From Falsirhodobacter xinxiangensis (GTDB lineage Bacteria > Pseudomonadota > Alphaproteobacteria > Rhodobacterales > Rhodobacteraceae), in contig NZ_SMYN01000008.1 in the NCBI RefSeq assembly GCF_004959935.1, positions 352 to 64,351 on the forward strand: a DNA stretch of 64,000 nt, read 5' to 3'. Under the pieces are notes generated by a model, which did not search any database, was not told the DNA's origin, and saw only the letters and a program-made list of their open reading frames with translations. Below are positions 8,273 through 17,525 of the stretch, one piece after another. The translations under genes and the position numbers were made by a program. Position 1 is the stretch's first letter, and every line of letters starts with the position of its first letter.

Positions 8273-9589
8273 ATGAAGGACCTGCCCTCCCCCGCATCCC
8301 ATATCCTCGTCATCGGCGGCGGCGCCAGCGGCGTGCTGATGGCGGCCCATCTGCTGTTGCAAGGCGGAACGCGCGTCACGCTGGTGGAAAAGGGCGATCT
8401 GCTGGGCTGCGGCATCGCCTATTCCACCACCGATCCCGATCACATCCTGAACACCCGCGTCCATAACATGAGCGCGTTTCCCGACCGCCCTCACCATTTC
8501 CACGACTGGCTGATCGCGCGCGGCACCGATCCCGGCCCCAACGGCTTCGTCAGCCGCTCCACCTATGGCGATTACATGAGTGATCTTCTTGCCCCGTGGC
8601 AGGATGACGACCGCCTCGTGATCCGCCGGGGGGAAATCACCTCGCTCGACCTAGAAGGCGCGGGCGTCAGTGCCACGCTCGCCTCGGGCGAAGCCATTCG
8701 TGCCGACCGCGCGATCCTTGCCACCGGCCATGCCGTTCCCGATCCGCAGCCCGACCTCGACAGCGCATGGAGCTTCGATGGCGACGTGGACCGCGACGGG
8801 CGGGTGCTGATCGTCGGCTCCGGGCTCAGCATGATCGACCAGACGCTGTCATTGCTGAAGGCCGGGCACCGGGGGGAAATCGTTTCGCTGTCGCGCCACG
8901 GCCTCTTGCCACTGGCCCACGGTCACGCCCTGCCCCGCCCCCGCCCGGTCGATCCACCGCTTGGGGCCGAGGTGAGCGCGCTTCTGCATTGGGCCCGCGG
9001 CCTTGCCCGCGAGGCCGAGGCGAACGGCGGATCGTGGCGCGACGCCATCGACAGCATCCGCCCCCATGCCCACAGCCTGTGGCGCGCGATGTCCACCGAT
9101 CATCGCCGCCGCTTCATGCGCCACGCCGCCTCGTGGTGGGGCGTCCATCGCCACCGCATTCCGCCAGCCTCGTGGGAGACCGTGCTGGATGCGCTGACGC
9201 GCCGCCAATTAGTCATCCGGCGCGGAACGTTCAGCCATGTCACGCGGGAAAACGGCACCCGCATCGCACATATGCGCCTTGCCGATGGAACGCAGGAAAC
9301 GCTGCCCGCTGCGCGGATCATCGATTGCCGGGGCATCCTGCGCGATCTGGAATCGCATGGCAGCCCGCTGATCCGCGGGCTGCTGGCGCAAGGGGTCGCA
9401 CGGATGGACCCGTTGCGGATCGGGCTGGATGTCGGTCTCGATTGCCGCCTAATCGATGCGAACGGCAATCCGGTGGACCGCATCCTCGCGCTTGGCCCCG
9501 TCTCACGCGCGGCGTTCTGGGAGATCACGGCCATCCCCGACATCCGCGAACAGGCGGCGAGGCTGGCCGCGATCCCCGCGCATCAGTGA
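8273..9589 (+). CDS. FAD/NAD(P)-binding oxidoreductase-like protein
   Basis: A 438-residue protein with an N-terminal Rossmann dinucleotide motif (VIGGGASGVLMAAHLL) followed by VEKGDLLGCGIAYST, and a second nucleotide-binding stretch (VLIVGSGLSMIDQTL) near residue 180. This pattern fits the NAD_binding_9 / HI0933-like FAD protein family, whose members are mostly uncharacterised. It appears soluble. It is divergent from the cupin gene and overlaps the convergent PRC-barrel gene by 7 bases. The reaction is unknown. Confidence 0.75.
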   Translation: MKDLPSPASHILVIGGGASGVLMAAHLLLQGGTRVTLVEKGDLLGCGIAYSTTDPDHILNTRVHNMSAFPDRPHHFHDWLIARGTDPGPNGFVSRSTYGDYMSDLLAPWQDDDRLVIRRGEITSLDLEGAGVSATLASGEAIRADRAILATGHAVPDPQPDLDSAWSFDGDVDRDGRVLIVGSGLSMIDQTLSLLKAGHRGEIVSLSRHGLLPLAHGHALPRPRPVDPPLGAEVSALLHWARGLAREAEANGGSWRDAIDSIRPHAHSLWRAMSTDHRRRFMRHAASWWGVHRHRIPPASWETVLDALTRRQLVIRRGTFSHVTRENGTRIAHMRLADGTQETLPAARIIDCRGILRDLESHGSPLIRGLLAQGVARMDPLRIGLDVGLDCRLIDANGNPVDRILALGPVSRAAFWEITAIPDIREQAARLAAIPAHQ

Positions 9590-9879
9590 TGATGTTCCGG
9601 CAGATGTTTCAGGTCGTCCTTCGTCCATGATGTGACGGCGTGAACCTCGCCGCCTTCGTCATACATGAAGTCCAGTTGGCTGACCGGAACCGCGACCGGC
9701 TTCGCGCCAATGCCCAGAAAGCCGCCGACGTCGATGATGACCTCGGCCCCGGTCCCCATGCCGTGCATGTGCGAGACGGTGCCGACCTTCTCGTTCTCGG
9801 CGCCATAGACGGTCGCGCCCATCAGCTTGTCTTCGGTCAACTCTGCCGCATTCAGACGAATATGTTTCGAATGGTCCAT
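9583..9879 (-). CDS. PRC-barrel / DUF2171-like small protein
   Basis: A 98-residue soluble protein with a beta-rich PRC-barrel-like core: LMGATVYGAENEKVGTVS, then EVIIDVGGFLGIG and KPVAVPVSQLDF. It ends in a His-rich tail. ATG 9879 is preceded by AAGGAGGAAACC on the minus strand. Proteins of this type are often stress-related, but the function here is not known. Confidence 0.75.
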   Translation of the reverse strand: MDHSKHIRLNAAELTEDKLMGATVYGAENEKVGTVSHMHGMGTGAEVIIDVGGFLGIGAKPVAVPVSQLDFMYDEGGEVHAVTSWTKDDLKHLPEHHH

Positions 9880-10007
9880 GGGTTTCCTCCTTGTGATCGT
9901 GATGTCTGGAAAACAGCGCCCGGCGGCGGAAGTTCCGGGCCGCCCTCTGGAACCCGTGCGGCCCGGCCCATAGATCAGACCCGCATAACGGCATCCCGGA
10001 GGCAGCC

Positions 10008-11444
10008 ATGACCGATTATCCCAACACCCAGCTCTTGATCGACGGCGAATGGCGCGCCGCCCGTTCGGGCAAGACGATCCCCGTCCTGAACCCTGCGACG
10101 GGCGCAGAGATCGGCACGGTGGCACATGCCTCGACGGTGGATCTGGACGCAGCCCTCGCCGCCGTCGAAAAAGGCTTTGCGGTCTGGAAGGACACGTCCG
10201 CTTTCGAGCGGGCCAAGATCATGCGCAAGGCCGCCGAACTGCTGCGCGAGCGGGCCGATGCCATCGCGCCGATCATGACGCTGGAACAGGGCAAGCCGCT
10301 GGCGCAAGCCAAGATGGAAACCCTTGGCGCCGCCGACACGATCGACTGGTTCGCCGAGGAAGCGCGCCGCACCTATGGCCAGATCATCCCCGCCCGCGCC
10401 CCCGGCGTCATCCAGATGACGCTGAAGCTGCCGGTCGGGCCGGTCGCCGCGTTCACGCCGTGGAACTTCCCGATCAACCAGGTGGTGCGAAAGCTGTCGG
10501 CGGCGCTGGCGACGGGCTGCTCGATCATCGTCAAGGCGCCCGAGGAGACCCCGGCATCGCCCGCCGCGCTGATCCGCTGTTTCGTCGATGCAGGTGTCCC
10601 CGCCGGGGTCGTGAACCTCGTCTATGGCATTCCGGCCGAGGTTTCGGAATATCTGATTCCGCATCCGACGATCCGCAAGATCTCGTTCACCGGATCGACC
10701 CCCATCGGCAAGATGCTGGCGGGCCTTGCCGGACAGCACATGAAGCGCGCCACGATGGAGTTGGGCGGACACGCCCCGGTCATCGTCACCGCGGATGCCG
10801 ACATCGCCAAGGCGGTCGAGTTGATGGCGACGCACAAGTTCCGGAACGCCGGGCAGGTCTGCGTCTCGCCCACCCGTTTCCTGATCGAAGATGCCGCGTT
10901 CGAGCATTTTACCGAGGGCTTCACCGCCGCCGCCAAGGCGTTGAAGGTCGGCGCGGGCATGGATGCCGATACGGAGATGGGCCCGCTTGCCAATGACCGC
11001 CGCATCCCGGCGCTGGAAGCATTGGTGAACGACGCGGTGGATCACGGCGGCAAGCTGCTGACCGGCGGGCGGCGCATCGGCAATACGGGCTGGTTCTTCG
11101 AGCCGACCGTCCTTGCGGACGTGCCGACCGAAGCGCGGATCATGAACGAGGAACCCTTTGGCCCGGTCGCGGTCATCAACCGCTTCTCGCATCTGGATGA
11201 CGCCATCGTGGAGGCGAACCGCCTGCCCTTCGGCCTTGCCGCCTATGCCTTCACCGGATCGGGCGCGACGGCGACGCGGCTTGGCAACGAGGTCGAGGCG
11301 GGGATGCTGTCGATCAACCATCTTGGCCTCGCGCTGCCGGAACTGCCCTTTGGCGGCATCCGCGATTCCGGTTACGGCACCGAGGGCGGCTCGGAAGCTG
11401 TCGACGCCTATCTGGAGACGAAGCTGGTCACCCGGCTTGGATAG
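10008..11444 (+). CDS. NAD(P)-dependent semialdehyde dehydrogenase
   Basis: A 478-residue aldehyde dehydrogenase of full length. Visible are TPWNFP (150-155), the general base Glu251 in MELGGHAP and the catalytic Cys285 in GQVCVS, with EEPFGPV further on. It most resembles succinate-semialdehyde dehydrogenases (GabD type). Because Gci and Gli sit 7 kb away, 2-oxoglutarate semialdehyde, the end product of galactarate breakdown, is a reasonable alternative substrate. An AGGCAGCC purine stretch before ATG 10008 is a weak ribosome site. The gene is monocistronic. Confidence 0.85.
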   Translation: MTDYPNTQLLIDGEWRAARSGKTIPVLNPATGAEIGTVAHASTVDLDAALAAVEKGFAVWKDTSAFERAKIMRKAAELLRERADAIAPIMTLEQGKPLAQAKMETLGAADTIDWFAEEARRTYGQIIPARAPGVIQMTLKLPVGPVAAFTPWNFPINQVVRKLSAALATGCSIIVKAPEETPASPAALIRCFVDAGVPAGVVNLVYGIPAEVSEYLIPHPTIRKISFTGSTPIGKMLAGLAGQHMKRATMELGGHAPVIVTADADIAKAVELMATHKFRNAGQVCVSPTRFLIEDAAFEHFTEGFTAAAKALKVGAGMDADTEMGPLANDRRIPALEALVNDAVDHGGKLLTGGRRIGNTGWFFEPTVLADVPTEARIMNEEPFGPVAVINRFSHLDDAIVEANRLPFGLAAYAFTGSGATATRLGNEVEAGMLSINHLGLALPELPFGGIRDSGYGTEGGSEAVDAYLETKLVTRLG

Positions 11445-11464
11445 GGGGGGGCGCGGCCCTCAAC

Positions 11465-11485
11465 CTCCCCCCGTGAAGGGGGGAG
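11465..11485 (+). terminator. Hairpin after the aldehyde dehydrogenase gene
   Basis: CTCCCCCC (11465-11472) and GGGGGGAG (11478-11485) form an 8-bp perfect stem with a GTGAA loop, 20 bases past the stop. No U-tract follows. The remaining bases up to 11614 hold no gene; they include an AT-rich run (AAAAGGTTTTTTTGC) before the palindrome. Confidence 0.55.
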
Positions 11486-11614
11486 CCATCGATCCGCGCG
11501 CAATCGCTGTCGCGCTTGCCGCCCTGCGCCAGCGTGGGTTTTCGGCAGGACAGGTTCGATTTCCCGCAGCGCGGATATCTGCATATCCATCTGTATTAAA
11601 AGGTTTTTTTGCAA

Positions 11615-11632
11615 AATTGCCAATTGGCAATT
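11615..11632. repeat. 18-bp perfect palindrome at the repB end (putative parS site, left)
   Basis: AATTGCCAATTGGCAATT is a perfect palindrome overlapping the repB stop codon. Its 14-bp core recurs immediately after the parB stop at 15366, so the two copies bracket the replication/partition module. A palindromic site next to parB is the expected form of a ParB-binding centromere; this is inferred, not shown. Confidence 0.6.
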
Positions 11633-12638
11633 ATAGGGGATTGGCCTCGGCATATTTGCGGAAGAACGCGAGATAGGCCTTGTCGGGGTCGGCAGCCTCG
11701 GGCTTTCCGGCGGCCCATGCGCGCCATTCGCCTTCGACGAAATAGATGTCATAGCCGGAATGGCGCATCCGGGCAGTCTCGTAGGTTTCGGTGCGAAGGG
11801 CCTGCCCGCGCGCGTCGAGCCAGGAGGGCCGCGCCCTGCCCTGCGGCGCGGCGCGTTCCTCGGCGCGGACTTTGCGGCCGACCTTGGAATATTGCAGCGC
11901 CCGGTCGGCGGCACCTGCTGCTTCGTCATCCTTGCGCCACCAGCGCAGTTCGACATGGGTCACGCTGCGCCCCGTCTTGATCGGATCAATGGCGACCATG
12001 AAATCGGACAATGCATTAACCTCGGCAACCGCCGGATCGATGGCGCGAAGCTTCAGGTTGGACCATGAGGTCAGCTTGCCCTTCGGCACGCCCAGAACGC
12101 CGCGAAGTGCCTCAAGCGCGAACTTCTCGGAACTGCGCCAACGAAGGTTGCCGCGTTTCTGAACCATCTCGTAAAGTGTCAATGCGTATTTCGAGGAAAG
12201 CGCGAACATCACCTCGCGCTGAAGGCGCGCGAAGACGGTGGAGTTGCCGATGATACGGCGAAGTCGTGCGGGGATTTCGTATTCGAACAGCCCATCGGCG
12301 CGGTTCGCCTCGACGTTGCCGCCCAGAAGCTGAACGCGTTCGATTGCGGATTCACCGTCCCATGTCACGGCGACCTTGACGATGGCGGACATCAAGCGTT
12401 CGATACTCTCGCCAATCCGGTCGTTGGAGTTGTGCGATCCGCGCAGCGCCGATTTCGCGATGACATGGCTGACGGGTTTGTCGATCGCCTCCCACGCATT
12501 CTCCAGAAGCTGGTTGTAGATTCGGCGGTCGTTCAGCGTCAGTGGCGTCACCTCGATCAGGTCGACCAGCTCGCCGGGTTTGATGAGACTTTCGGCATTG
12601 GGCCGGGCTTCGATCGTTCGATAGGATTTCTCGGCCAT
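11631..12638 (-). CDS. repB: Plasmid replication initiator, Rep_3/RepB family
   Basis: A 335-residue Rep_3-type initiator. The N-terminal winged-helix region has KPGELVDLIEVTPLTLNDRRIYN, typical of this family, and the second winged helix includes FALSSKYALTLYEMVQKRG followed by the FALEALRGVLGV block. It binds iterons and opens the origin. It is divergent from parA with the iteron region between them, the standard layout of RepB-type replicons in Rhodobacterales. The product would control copy number of the replicon that carries this window. ATG 12638 is the only well-placed start. Confidence 0.9.
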   Translation of the reverse strand: MAEKSYRTIEARPNAESLIKPGELVDLIEVTPLTLNDRRIYNQLLENAWEAIDKPVSHVIAKSALRGSHNSNDRIGESIERLMSAIVKVAVTWDGESAIERVQLLGGNVEANRADGLFEYEIPARLRRIIGNSTVFARLQREVMFALSSKYALTLYEMVQKRGNLRWRSSEKFALEALRGVLGVPKGKLTSWSNLKLRAIDPAVAEVNALSDFMVAIDPIKTGRSVTHVELRWWRKDDEAAGAADRALQYSKVGRKVRAEERAAPQGRARPSWLDARGQALRTETYETARMRHSGYDIYFVEGEWRAWAAGKPEAADPDKAYLAFFRKYAEANPL

Positions 12639-13206
12639 GTCCTTACCTCAAAACTCTTACTTTTGTAGGCCGACGGGGGTAAGTTTTCAAGGGATTCGGG
12701 TAGCGTCGCGATGTCAGCACCCAAAAGGTAAGGGATAAGTTATCGAACCGCGCGGCACCACTTGGCAACATGCTGGTTTCAAATGGCTTTTCTTGCCGCG
12801 CTCCTTTCAGGTTCGACCACGCCCGATACGTAAGCTTTCGAGGCATCCCGAAGCGTAAGGAGAATCGCCCCGATTCGTAAGGCGAACCCGCCCGAACCGT
12901 AAGGATTGGCACCCGACTTGTAAGAAATGCGGATTATTGTCTCATGATCTCGAATACTTACCTTTGGCGAACAAAGAATCTTCTAGAATCCAGAACAAGG
13001 GTTTTTCATTGTTTTCCACTGGAAGGCAGAAACGGACCCTCTAGCCTTACAAATTGGATGCCCCGACCTGCGATTCGGCTTCACAGATACGCACCTGACG
13101 ACCCAGATTCGCAACTTCCGGCTTTTTCAGCATCACCGCGTTTTTTCCGAACTTTACGCCGAGCGTCGCATGTCGCATGATAGCAAGCGCAAGTCTTCGA
13201 GGCATC
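12639..13206. other. Putative origin of replication region
   Basis: A 568-bp gene-free interval between divergent repB and parA. It holds five iterons (12822-12924), then an AT-richer stretch (about 12925-13020) and a near-match to a DnaA box, TTTTCCACT at 13012-13020. Additional GTAAG half-units occur near 12680 and 12729, close to the repB start, where Rep autoregulation would be expected. An alternative parA ATG at 13177 lies at the right end. Confidence 0.75.
12822..12924 (+). repeat. Five iterons, consensus CCCGANNCGTAAG
   Basis: Copies begin at 12822, 12847, 12869, 12891 and 12912 (13 bp each; spacing 25, 22, 22, 21 bp). The variable two bases are TA, AG, TT, AC and CT; the last copy has TTG for the CG-containing step. 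Near two-turn spacing on one helix face is typical of Rep_3 initiator binding sites. Confidence 0.85.
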
Positions 13207-14406
13207 ATGACCCCTGTCCTTCCCCCCGTCACCCTTGGCGAATTGACGCAACTGACCCGGCGCGCCAGCACAGTGATCGAACGTCTGCGCGAGCGGGTCT
13301 TCTCCCCGGGTCACGAAAAGCGGCTGGATCTGCGCTTCAACGTCCGGACAGCGGCCGAGATGGTTGGACGGACCGAGAAAGCCATTCGCGACGCCGAAGG
13401 CGATGGACGGCTGCCGGAGCCGGACAAGGACAGCGAAACGCAGCGCAGAACGGGATATACCCTGTCGCAAGTAAACCGGATGCGCGAGGTTTTCGGCACG
13501 CTTCCGCATCGGGCGGCGGATGATCCCGCGCTGGTCATGGCGGTGCAGAACTTCAAGGGCGGTGTCGGGAAGTCGACCGTCGTGTGCCATCTGGCGCAGT
13601 ATTTCGCGCTGCGCGGATACCGGGTTTGCGTAATCGATTGCGATAGCCAGGCCTCGACCACGGCGATGTTCGGGATGAACCCGGATGTGGATGTCGACGA
13701 GGAGGAGGACACGCTCTATCCCTTCCTGCGCCATGGCGGGCCGAAGACGCTCCACTATGCGCTGCGGGCGACGTATTGGCCCGGAATTGCGCTGATCCCG
13801 GCGAATCTGGGGCTCTATGACGCGGAATACGAGTTCGCGGCGCGGATGGCGCGCGAGCCGACCTTCATACTGGACCGTCTGCGCGACGGGGTCGAAAGCA
13901 TCGCGGACCAGTTCGACGTGATCCTGCTGGACCCGCCGCCGGCGCTCGGGATGCTTTCGCTTTCGGTGCTGCGGGCGGCCAATGCGCTGCTGATCCCGGC
14001 GCCGCCGAACAACATCGATTTCGCCTCCACCGCGCATTTCCTGAAGATGATGGAGGCGACGTTGTCGGAGCTGGCGCAGCACGGGGGTGCGCGCGAGTAT
14101 AGTTTTGTTAAAATTCTTGCGTCAAAGATGAACGACCAGAAATCGGCGCACTTGGCGATCAAGCGGATGATGGACGCGGTCTTTCCGCAGGACATGCTGC
14201 AAGCCACGTTGAAAGACAGTGCCGAGATCGACAACGCAACCGCGAACCTGTCCACGGTGTATGAGCTGACCGGGCCGGCGACCAGAACCGAAACGCACAA
14301 ACGCTGCCGCGCCTATCTGGACGCGGTGGGGCGCGAGGTGGAGCTTCTGGCGCGCAAGACCTGGCCCAGCCATCACAAGGCGCTTCGCAAGGAGGGACTG
14401 CTGTGA
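13207..14406 (+). CDS. parA: ParA-type partition ATPase
   Basis: A 399-residue plasmid ParA with an N-terminal helix-turn-helix region (TAAEMVGRTEKAIRDAE) before the ATPase domain, as in large type Ia ParA/RepA proteins. The deviant Walker A motif KGGVGKST spans about residues 117-124; LLDPPPALG is the later switch/Walker B region. ATG 13207 is preferred because GAGG precedes it; ATG 13177 would add ten residues without a clear ribosome site. It pairs with ParB, whose GTG overlaps the stop. It likely represses its own promoter and segregates the replicon. Confidence 0.9.
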   Translation: MTPVLPPVTLGELTQLTRRASTVIERLRERVFSPGHEKRLDLRFNVRTAAEMVGRTEKAIRDAEGDGRLPEPDKDSETQRRTGYTLSQVNRMREVFGTLPHRAADDPALVMAVQNFKGGVGKSTVVCHLAQYFALRGYRVCVIDCDSQASTTAMFGMNPDVDVDEEEDTLYPFLRHGGPKTLHYALRATYWPGIALIPANLGLYDAEYEFAARMAREPTFILDRLRDGVESIADQFDVILLDPPPALGMLSLSVLRAANALLIPAPPNNIDFASTAHFLKMMEATLSELAQHGGAREYSFVKILASKMNDQKSAHLAIKRMMDAVFPQDMLQATLKDSAEIDNATANLSTVYELTGPATRTETHKRCRAYLDAVGREVELLARKTWPSHHKALRKEGLL

Positions 14407-15365
14407 GCAAACGTCACGACGCCATCGACGACATCCTCAAGGGTTTCGAGCCTGCCGCCGCGCCAGAAGAAAAGGCGGGGGCGCGTTTCCTGAAACGGTC
14501 GAACGCATTGGCCGAGACGGGCGAGCGCGAGGAGAAGGTGCTGCGTTGGGTGGACCCGGCGCAATGCGTCATGTGGGAACGGCACAACCGCGAATATGCG
14601 CTGCTGACGGAACAGAACTGCGCCGACCTGATCAGCTCGATGAAGGCGCAGGGGCGGCAGGAATTTCCCGCCATCGTCCGCCGCAAGGGCGAGGGGTATG
14701 AGGTCATCTGCGGCGCGCGGCGGCACTTTGCGGTGTCCTGGCTGCGCGCGAACAATTACCCGCAATTTCGTTACCTGATCGACGTTCGCAACCTGACCGA
14801 CGAAGAAGCCTTCCGTCTGGCCGATATCGAAAACCGGGACCGCGAGGACATCTCGGATTACGAACGCGCTCGCGACTATGCGCAGGCGCTGGAGGCCTAT
14901 TACGGTGGCCGCCAGAAGGCTATGGCCGAGCGGCTGGAAGTGTCCGAAGGTTGGCTCTCGCGCTATCTGCAACTGGCGCGGCTGCCCGAGGAGATCATCC
15001 AGGCCTATGCTTCGTTGCGCGAGATCAGGGAGCTTCATGCGCGGGTGCTGAAACCGCTGCTGGCCGATCCGAAGACGCAAGGCGCGGTCATGGATGTCGC
15101 CGCGAATCTGGCGAAAGAGCAGGGCGCGGCGCGGGCAGGGGAGGGCGCTCCGATCCCGGCGGCGCAGGTCCTGGCGCGACTGAAGGCCGCCGCGGCGACG
15201 CCGAAACGCGCCAAGCCGGCACAGGTCTTTCGCCGCAACATCCACGAAAGCGGCGTGCGGATGACGCGCAAGGGCGGCAAGGTCACGCTGGAATTTGCGG
15301 AGACGCTTTCGGAAGATGCGCTGCGGGTCGCGTTCGATCAGTTTCTGGAAAGCCGCCGCGGATAG
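14403..15365 (+). CDS. parB: ParB/Spo0J-type partition protein
   Basis: A 320-residue ParB. The N-terminal ParB-like domain has the GARRHFAVSWLR box, followed by ADIENRDREDIS and a helix-turn-helix (MAERLEVSEGWLSRYLQLARLP). It starts with GTG inside the parA stop (GTGA). The 14-bp palindrome TTGCCAATTGGCAA begins directly after its TAG and is the obvious candidate target. Confidence 0.92.
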   Translation: MSKRHDAIDDILKGFEPAAAPEEKAGARFLKRSNALAETGEREEKVLRWVDPAQCVMWERHNREYALLTEQNCADLISSMKAQGRQEFPAIVRRKGEGYEVICGARRHFAVSWLRANNYPQFRYLIDVRNLTDEEAFRLADIENRDREDISDYERARDYAQALEAYYGGRQKAMAERLEVSEGWLSRYLQLARLPEEIIQAYASLREIRELHARVLKPLLADPKTQGAVMDVAANLAKEQGAARAGEGAPIPAAQVLARLKAAAATPKRAKPAQVFRRNIHESGVRMTRKGGKVTLEFAETLSEDALRVAFDQFLESRRG

Positions 15366-15379
15366 TTGCCAATTGGCAA
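15366..15379. repeat. 14-bp palindrome after parB (putative parS site, right)
   Basis: TTGCCAATTGGCAA starts at the base after the parB stop and equals the core of the 18-bp palindrome at the repB stop, 3.75 kb away on the other side of the module. Confidence 0.6.
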
Positions 15380-15410
15380 TTTCCAACAAAAGTGCATCAT
15401 TATCAATGAC

Positions 15411-15448
15411 TTGACGATTTTATCCCGCGGGTGACCGTTTTTGTCACC
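15411..15448 (+). promoter_or_regulatory. Promoter/operator element, copy 1 (TTGACG-N15-TGACCGTTTTTGTC)
   Basis: TTGACG (15411-15416) precedes TGACCGTTTTTGTC (15432-15445), which lies in the inverted repeat GGTGAC-CGTTTTT-GTCACC. A second copy occurs at 19981-20014. It lies in the 266-bp gap between parB and the acyltransferase gene. In the rest of the gap a 52-codon GTG frame (15468-15626) exists, but without ribosome site or recognisable motif, so it is not called as a gene. Confidence 0.5.
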
Positions 15449-15645
15449 GCAAGGGGGATAGTCTCCCGTGAGTGCACCAAGGAAAGGACATTCGCGTTCT
15501 GCAACGCAGCATTCGCAAAAGGGCCAGACCGCTTTCCCAGAATGTGAAGATCGCGCAGCGGAGAAATTAAATCTTTTCAAGCAGAAAGCTGCCGAATATC
15601 CAGCTTCAGTGCATTGCAATACGTAGCCAGTTTCAGGAGTTTCTT

Positions 15646-16101
15646 ATGTCGATCGTTGCGAAGGTGCGAACCTTTCTGTTCCGCAATGTCATCCTGCCGG
15701 GTTCGGCGTTCAAGTACCGCCGTATCTATGGCATGAACATCGGCGAAGGGGTCCGCATTTCGCGCGGGGCCAAGCTGGATCGCACTTTCCCGGCCGGCGT
15801 CAATATCGGCGATTACACCGCGATCACTTCCAATGCGTCCGTGCTGACGCATGACTTCATCAACCGCCGCCATGTGAATGTTCACATCGGCAAGAATTGC
15901 TTCCTCGGGTTCGGGGCGGTCGTTCTGCCGGGTGTCACCATCGGCGATTCCGTCATCATCACGGCCAATTCGGTGGTGGGGCGCGACATTCCGTCGAACT
16001 GCGTCGTGATGGGCAATCCCGCCAAGATCGTCGAAAGCAATATCGTCACCGGCCCGTGGGGCATTCGCCTGGACAAGGGCAACGCGGCGCCGGTCAAGTA
16101 A
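15646..16101 (+). CDS. Hexapeptide-repeat acyltransferase
   Basis: A 151-residue left-handed beta-helix acetyltransferase. Hexapeptide turns are visible (IGEGVRISRGAKL, VNIGDYTAI, VHIGKNCFLGFGAVVLPGVTIGDSVIITA, NSVVGRDIPSNCVVMGNPAKIV), and the catalytic His is probably in the LTHDF stretch. AGGAG precedes ATG 15646. It resembles sugar O- or N-acetyltransferases of surface polysaccharide loci. It heads a four-gene set with ACP, AMP-ligase and SDR genes, which suggests acyl transfer to an envelope glycan or lipid. Confidence 0.85.
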   Translation: MSIVAKVRTFLFRNVILPGSAFKYRRIYGMNIGEGVRISRGAKLDRTFPAGVNIGDYTAITSNASVLTHDFINRRHVNVHIGKNCFLGFGAVVLPGVTIGDSVIITANSVVGRDIPSNCVVMGNPAKIVESNIVTGPWGIRLDKGNAAPVK

Positions 16102-16112
16102 AAGGTATCATC

Positions 16113-16364
16113 ATGCTCGAAAATTCCATCAAATCCGTTTTCAACTCGGTCTGGGCCAGCGAAAAGACCTCGCCCCCGCCGGAGCTTTCGGCAGATACCG
16201 TGCTGCTGAATACCGGGCTGGACAGCCTTGGCTTTGCGATCTTCGTCTCCTCGCTGGAGGATGAGCTGGGATACGATCCTTTCACGATTTCGCAGGACGC
16301 CTATTATCCGCAGACCTTTGCCGAATTCGTCGCCTTCTACGAAAAGTTCCGGCCGGCGGCATGA
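16113..16364 (+). CDS. Acyl carrier protein
   Basis: An 83-residue acidic ACP. The phosphopantetheine attachment site is Ser38 in TGLDSLGF. It is dedicated to this cluster rather than being fatty-acid-synthase AcpP, whose sequence around the site differs. The stop overlaps the start of the AMP-ligase gene by four bases (ATGA), so the ligase probably loads this carrier. Confidence 0.85.
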   Translation: MLENSIKSVFNSVWASEKTSPPPELSADTVLLNTGLDSLGFAIFVSSLEDELGYDPFTISQDAYYPQTFAEFVAFYEKFRPAA

Positions 16365-17524
16365 TCCTTTCGCAGTCGATTGCACCAGGCGCCACCGTCG
16401 AGGGGTTGGCGCCCGAAGACTTGCGCGCCGTGGCAGGGTCGGTTCCAGCGGCACGGGTGGCGCTGATGGTGCGCGATCCGCTGATCCTGATCCGGGGGCT
16501 TTGCGCGCTGGACGGGCGGGTGGGCGCGATCCTGCTGCTGTCGCACGCGCTGCCGGCTGAAACCGCGGTGGCGCTGGCCGAGCAGGCGGGGTGTTCGCGC
16601 ATCCTGACCGATGCGGATATCGCGCGGCTTCCCTCCGGCCCGGCCTCGGCGCCGGAGGTCGAGACGGAGTGGCTGATGACCACCTCGGGCACCACCGGGA
16701 TGCCCAAGATCGTGCCGCATACGCTTGCCTCGCTTGCGCGCAGCGTGCGTCCGCACCCGGATGCGGTTTGGGGACTGATCTATGACCCGACGCGGTTCGC
16801 CGGGTTGCAGGTGGTTCTTCAGGCGCTGATCGGGGGCGGACGGCTGGTGGTCGCGCAGGGCAGTCCGGCGCAGCAGGTCGCGGCGCTGGCGGGATGCACC
16901 CATCTTTCGGCAACGCCGACATGGTGGCGGCGGGTGCTGATGTTGCCCGAACGGCCCCAGGGCCTGCGCCAGATCACGCTGGGGGGCGAGATCGCCGACC
17001 AGCCCACGCTGAGCGCGCTGGCAGCGGCGTTTCCAGACGCGCGGCTGACGCATATCTATGCCTCGACCGAGGCGGGGGTGGGCTTTTCCGTCAAGGATGG
17101 GCGCGAGGGGTTTCCGGCGGATTACCTGACGGGCGACATCCGGATCGAAGGCGGTGTGCTGTGGCTGCACGGCATCGATTCCGGCGACCGGGTGGAACGG
17201 GACGGCGACCGCGTGCGCTTTCTGGGCCGCGAGAACGGCATGATGAACATCGGCGGCGTCAAGGTCTATCCCGAGGCGGTGGAAAGCGTACTGCTGTCCG
17301 TTCCGGATGTCGTCATGGCCAAGGTTTCGGCCAAGCGCAGCCCTGTGACCGGGGCGCTGGTCATGGCCGAGGTCAAACTGGCCGAGGGGGCCGATCCCGA
17401 CGCCGCCCGCGCGCGCATCCAGACCGCCAGCCGCGCCGCGCTGGTGCGCGAGGCGGTCCCCGCCATCATCCGTTTCGTCGAGGAGTTCCATGTGAACGCC
17501 GCCGGCAAGATCGTCAGGAGCTGA
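16361..17524 (+). CDS. Short AMP-forming acyl ligase (ANL superfamily)
   Basis: A 387-residue adenylate-forming enzyme, shorter than the usual 500 or more residues. The P-loop TSGTTGMPK, the YASTEAG motif (A5), GDRVERDGDRVRFLGR (A7/A8) and a C-terminal Lys in NAAGKIVR (A10) are all present, so the catalytic core is intact; the missing part is N-terminal. It probably activates a carboxylic acid for transfer to the adjacent ACP. It is separated from the SDR gene by one base. Confidence 0.8.
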   Translation: MILSQSIAPGATVEGLAPEDLRAVAGSVPAARVALMVRDPLILIRGLCALDGRVGAILLLSHALPAETAVALAEQAGCSRILTDADIARLPSGPASAPEVETEWLMTTSGTTGMPKIVPHTLASLARSVRPHPDAVWGLIYDPTRFAGLQVVLQALIGGGRLVVAQGSPAQQVAALAGCTHLSATPTWWRRVLMLPERPQGLRQITLGGEIADQPTLSALAAAFPDARLTHIYASTEAGVGFSVKDGREGFPADYLTGDIRIEGGVLWLHGIDSGDRVERDGDRVRFLGRENGMMNIGGVKVYPEAVESVLLSVPDVVMAKVSAKRSPVTGALVMAEVKLAEGADPDAARARIQTASRAALVREAVPAIIRFVEEFHVNAAGKIVRS

Positions 17525-17525
17525 C

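Noticed and set aside
12822-12924. CRISPR array
   Set aside because: Units are 13 bp with 8-12 bp gaps and lie beside repB; these are iterons, not repeats with spacers.
13177-13206. ParA start at ATG 13177
   Set aside because: Weak ribosome site; GAGG before ATG 13207 is better, although the longer form cannot be excluded.
15468-15626. A 52-codon GTG frame between parB and the acyltransferase gene
   Set aside because: No ribosome site, no recognisable motif, and it lies in the promoter/leader region.
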